From Hahella sp. (GTDB taxonomy: Bacteria; Pseudomonadota; Gammaproteobacteria; Pseudomonadales; Oleiphilaceae), in the NCBI GenBank assembly GCA_028280065.1, contig JANQMN010000002.1:1-64000 (forward strand): DNA of 64,000 nucleotides. Reading direction: 5' to 3'. The position numbers and the translations under genes were made by a program. The first letter of the stretch is position 1, and every line of letters starts with the position of its first letter. A model generated the notes under the pieces. The model was not told where the DNA came from. It did not search any database and worked only from the letters and a program-made list of their open reading frames with translations. Below, one piece after another: positions 63,811 through 64,000 of this stretch.

Positions 63811-64000
63811 CTATACAACTTCGCTTAAATCGATAAAGGATTCGTCAGCGCGATCAATACCAACTCCCACCTGGATCAGATCAAGGTAGGTTCTGATCGC
63901 CTCTCTTTCCCGCTCGCCTGGCGAAGCCTGGTTTTCTTCCGCAGCTTGTTCTTCCCGCCGCTGCTCAGCTTCTTCGGCTTCCCGGTTCCGCTCATCCTGC
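63811..64000 (-). CDS. C-terminal end of a charged coiled-coil protein (partial)
   Basis: An open frame enters from the window edge and ends at TAG 63811-63813, covering 62 codons. The first part is Glu/Arg/Gln/Ala-rich (EAEEAEQRREEQAAEEN), indicating a coiled coil or flexible charged stretch. The tail reads REAIRTYLDLIQVGVGIDRADESFIDLSEVV. No family is recognised from this fragment. Codon choice and the absence of stops support a real gene. Confidence 0.55.
   Translation of the reverse strand, partial: QDERNREAEEAEQRREEQAAEENQASPGEREREAIRTYLDLIQVGVGIDRADESFIDLSEVV

Noticed and set aside
1-64000. CRISPR arrays, transposases, prophage genes, tRNA and rRNA genes
   Set aside because: None was seen: no regularly spaced direct repeats, no DDE transposase or integrase motifs, and no tRNA cloverleaf sequences were recognised by reading.

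Overview
The window is ordinary chromosome from a gammaproteobacterium of pseudomonad/marine type. The conserved neighbourhoods show this: zapA-6S RNA-5-formyltetrahydrofolate cyclo-ligase; a ZapB-like gene divergent from ygfB-pepP-ubiH-ubiI; ubiC-ubiA near phoB-phoR; and rubA-rubB next to hpt. Three UbiH/I/F-type hydroxylases, two 600-residue acyl-CoA dehydrogenases under apparent PsrA boxes, rubredoxin with its reductase, and a RegB/RegA redox pair suggest an aerobic, ubiquinone-respiring, fatty-acid or alkane-oxidising organism. I see no phage, transposase, CRISPR array, rRNA or tRNA.

Layout. 0-4 kb: a PilZ-like protein and an EamA transporter/GH31 glucosidase pair. 4-9.6 kb (minus strand): a five-gene run MbnP-MbnH-porin-RegB-RegA, which places a copper-related 'metallo-mystery pair' directly upstream of a redox two-component system. 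9.9-18.6 kb: a lipoprotein of unknown function, then a Fur-box-controlled heme uptake operon hmuR-hmuY-hmuS-hmuT-hmuU-hmuV. 18.7-27.2 kb: an FHA/degenerate-GGDEF/AraC fusion regulator, two chemoreceptors with a structured intergenic region between them, and a porin with a small PstS-like protein. 27.3-33 kb: DNA polymerase II, an orphan histidine kinase, an FHA-diguanylate cyclase and thiol peroxidase. 33-40 kb: HIT protein, UbiF-like hydroxylase, YbaK-like protein, OprF-like porin, MscS channel, SelU and a methyltransferase.

40.2-40.8 kb holds a clear CsrB-type small RNA on the minus strand. It has about 21 GGA motifs in about 345 nt, an intrinsic terminator and an upstream GacA/UvrY box. 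41-52 kb: a possible DUF2971 protein, CysZ, a CheY-PilZ fusion, PhoR/PhoB with Pho boxes, UbiA, UbiC, Hpt, a 54-residue rubredoxin with its reductase, an OmpA-family lipoprotein and TesB. 52.7-58.8 kb: the conserved 6S RNA/zapA/pepP/ubiH/ubiI block. 58.8-64 kb: a MerR regulator, two acyl-CoA dehydrogenases, and the 3' end of a charged coiled-coil protein cut by the window edge.

The window is rich in global regulation: c-di-GMP (GGDEF and PilZ proteins), Csr/Gac RNA, 6S RNA, Fur, PhoBR, RegBA and PsrA. The most noteworthy items are the MbnPH-porin-RegBA cluster, the FHA-GGDEF-AraC fusion, the CsrB RNA, the double-domain HmuY in the heme operon, and several structured non-coding segments. I found no clearly new multi-gene defence or biosynthetic system.
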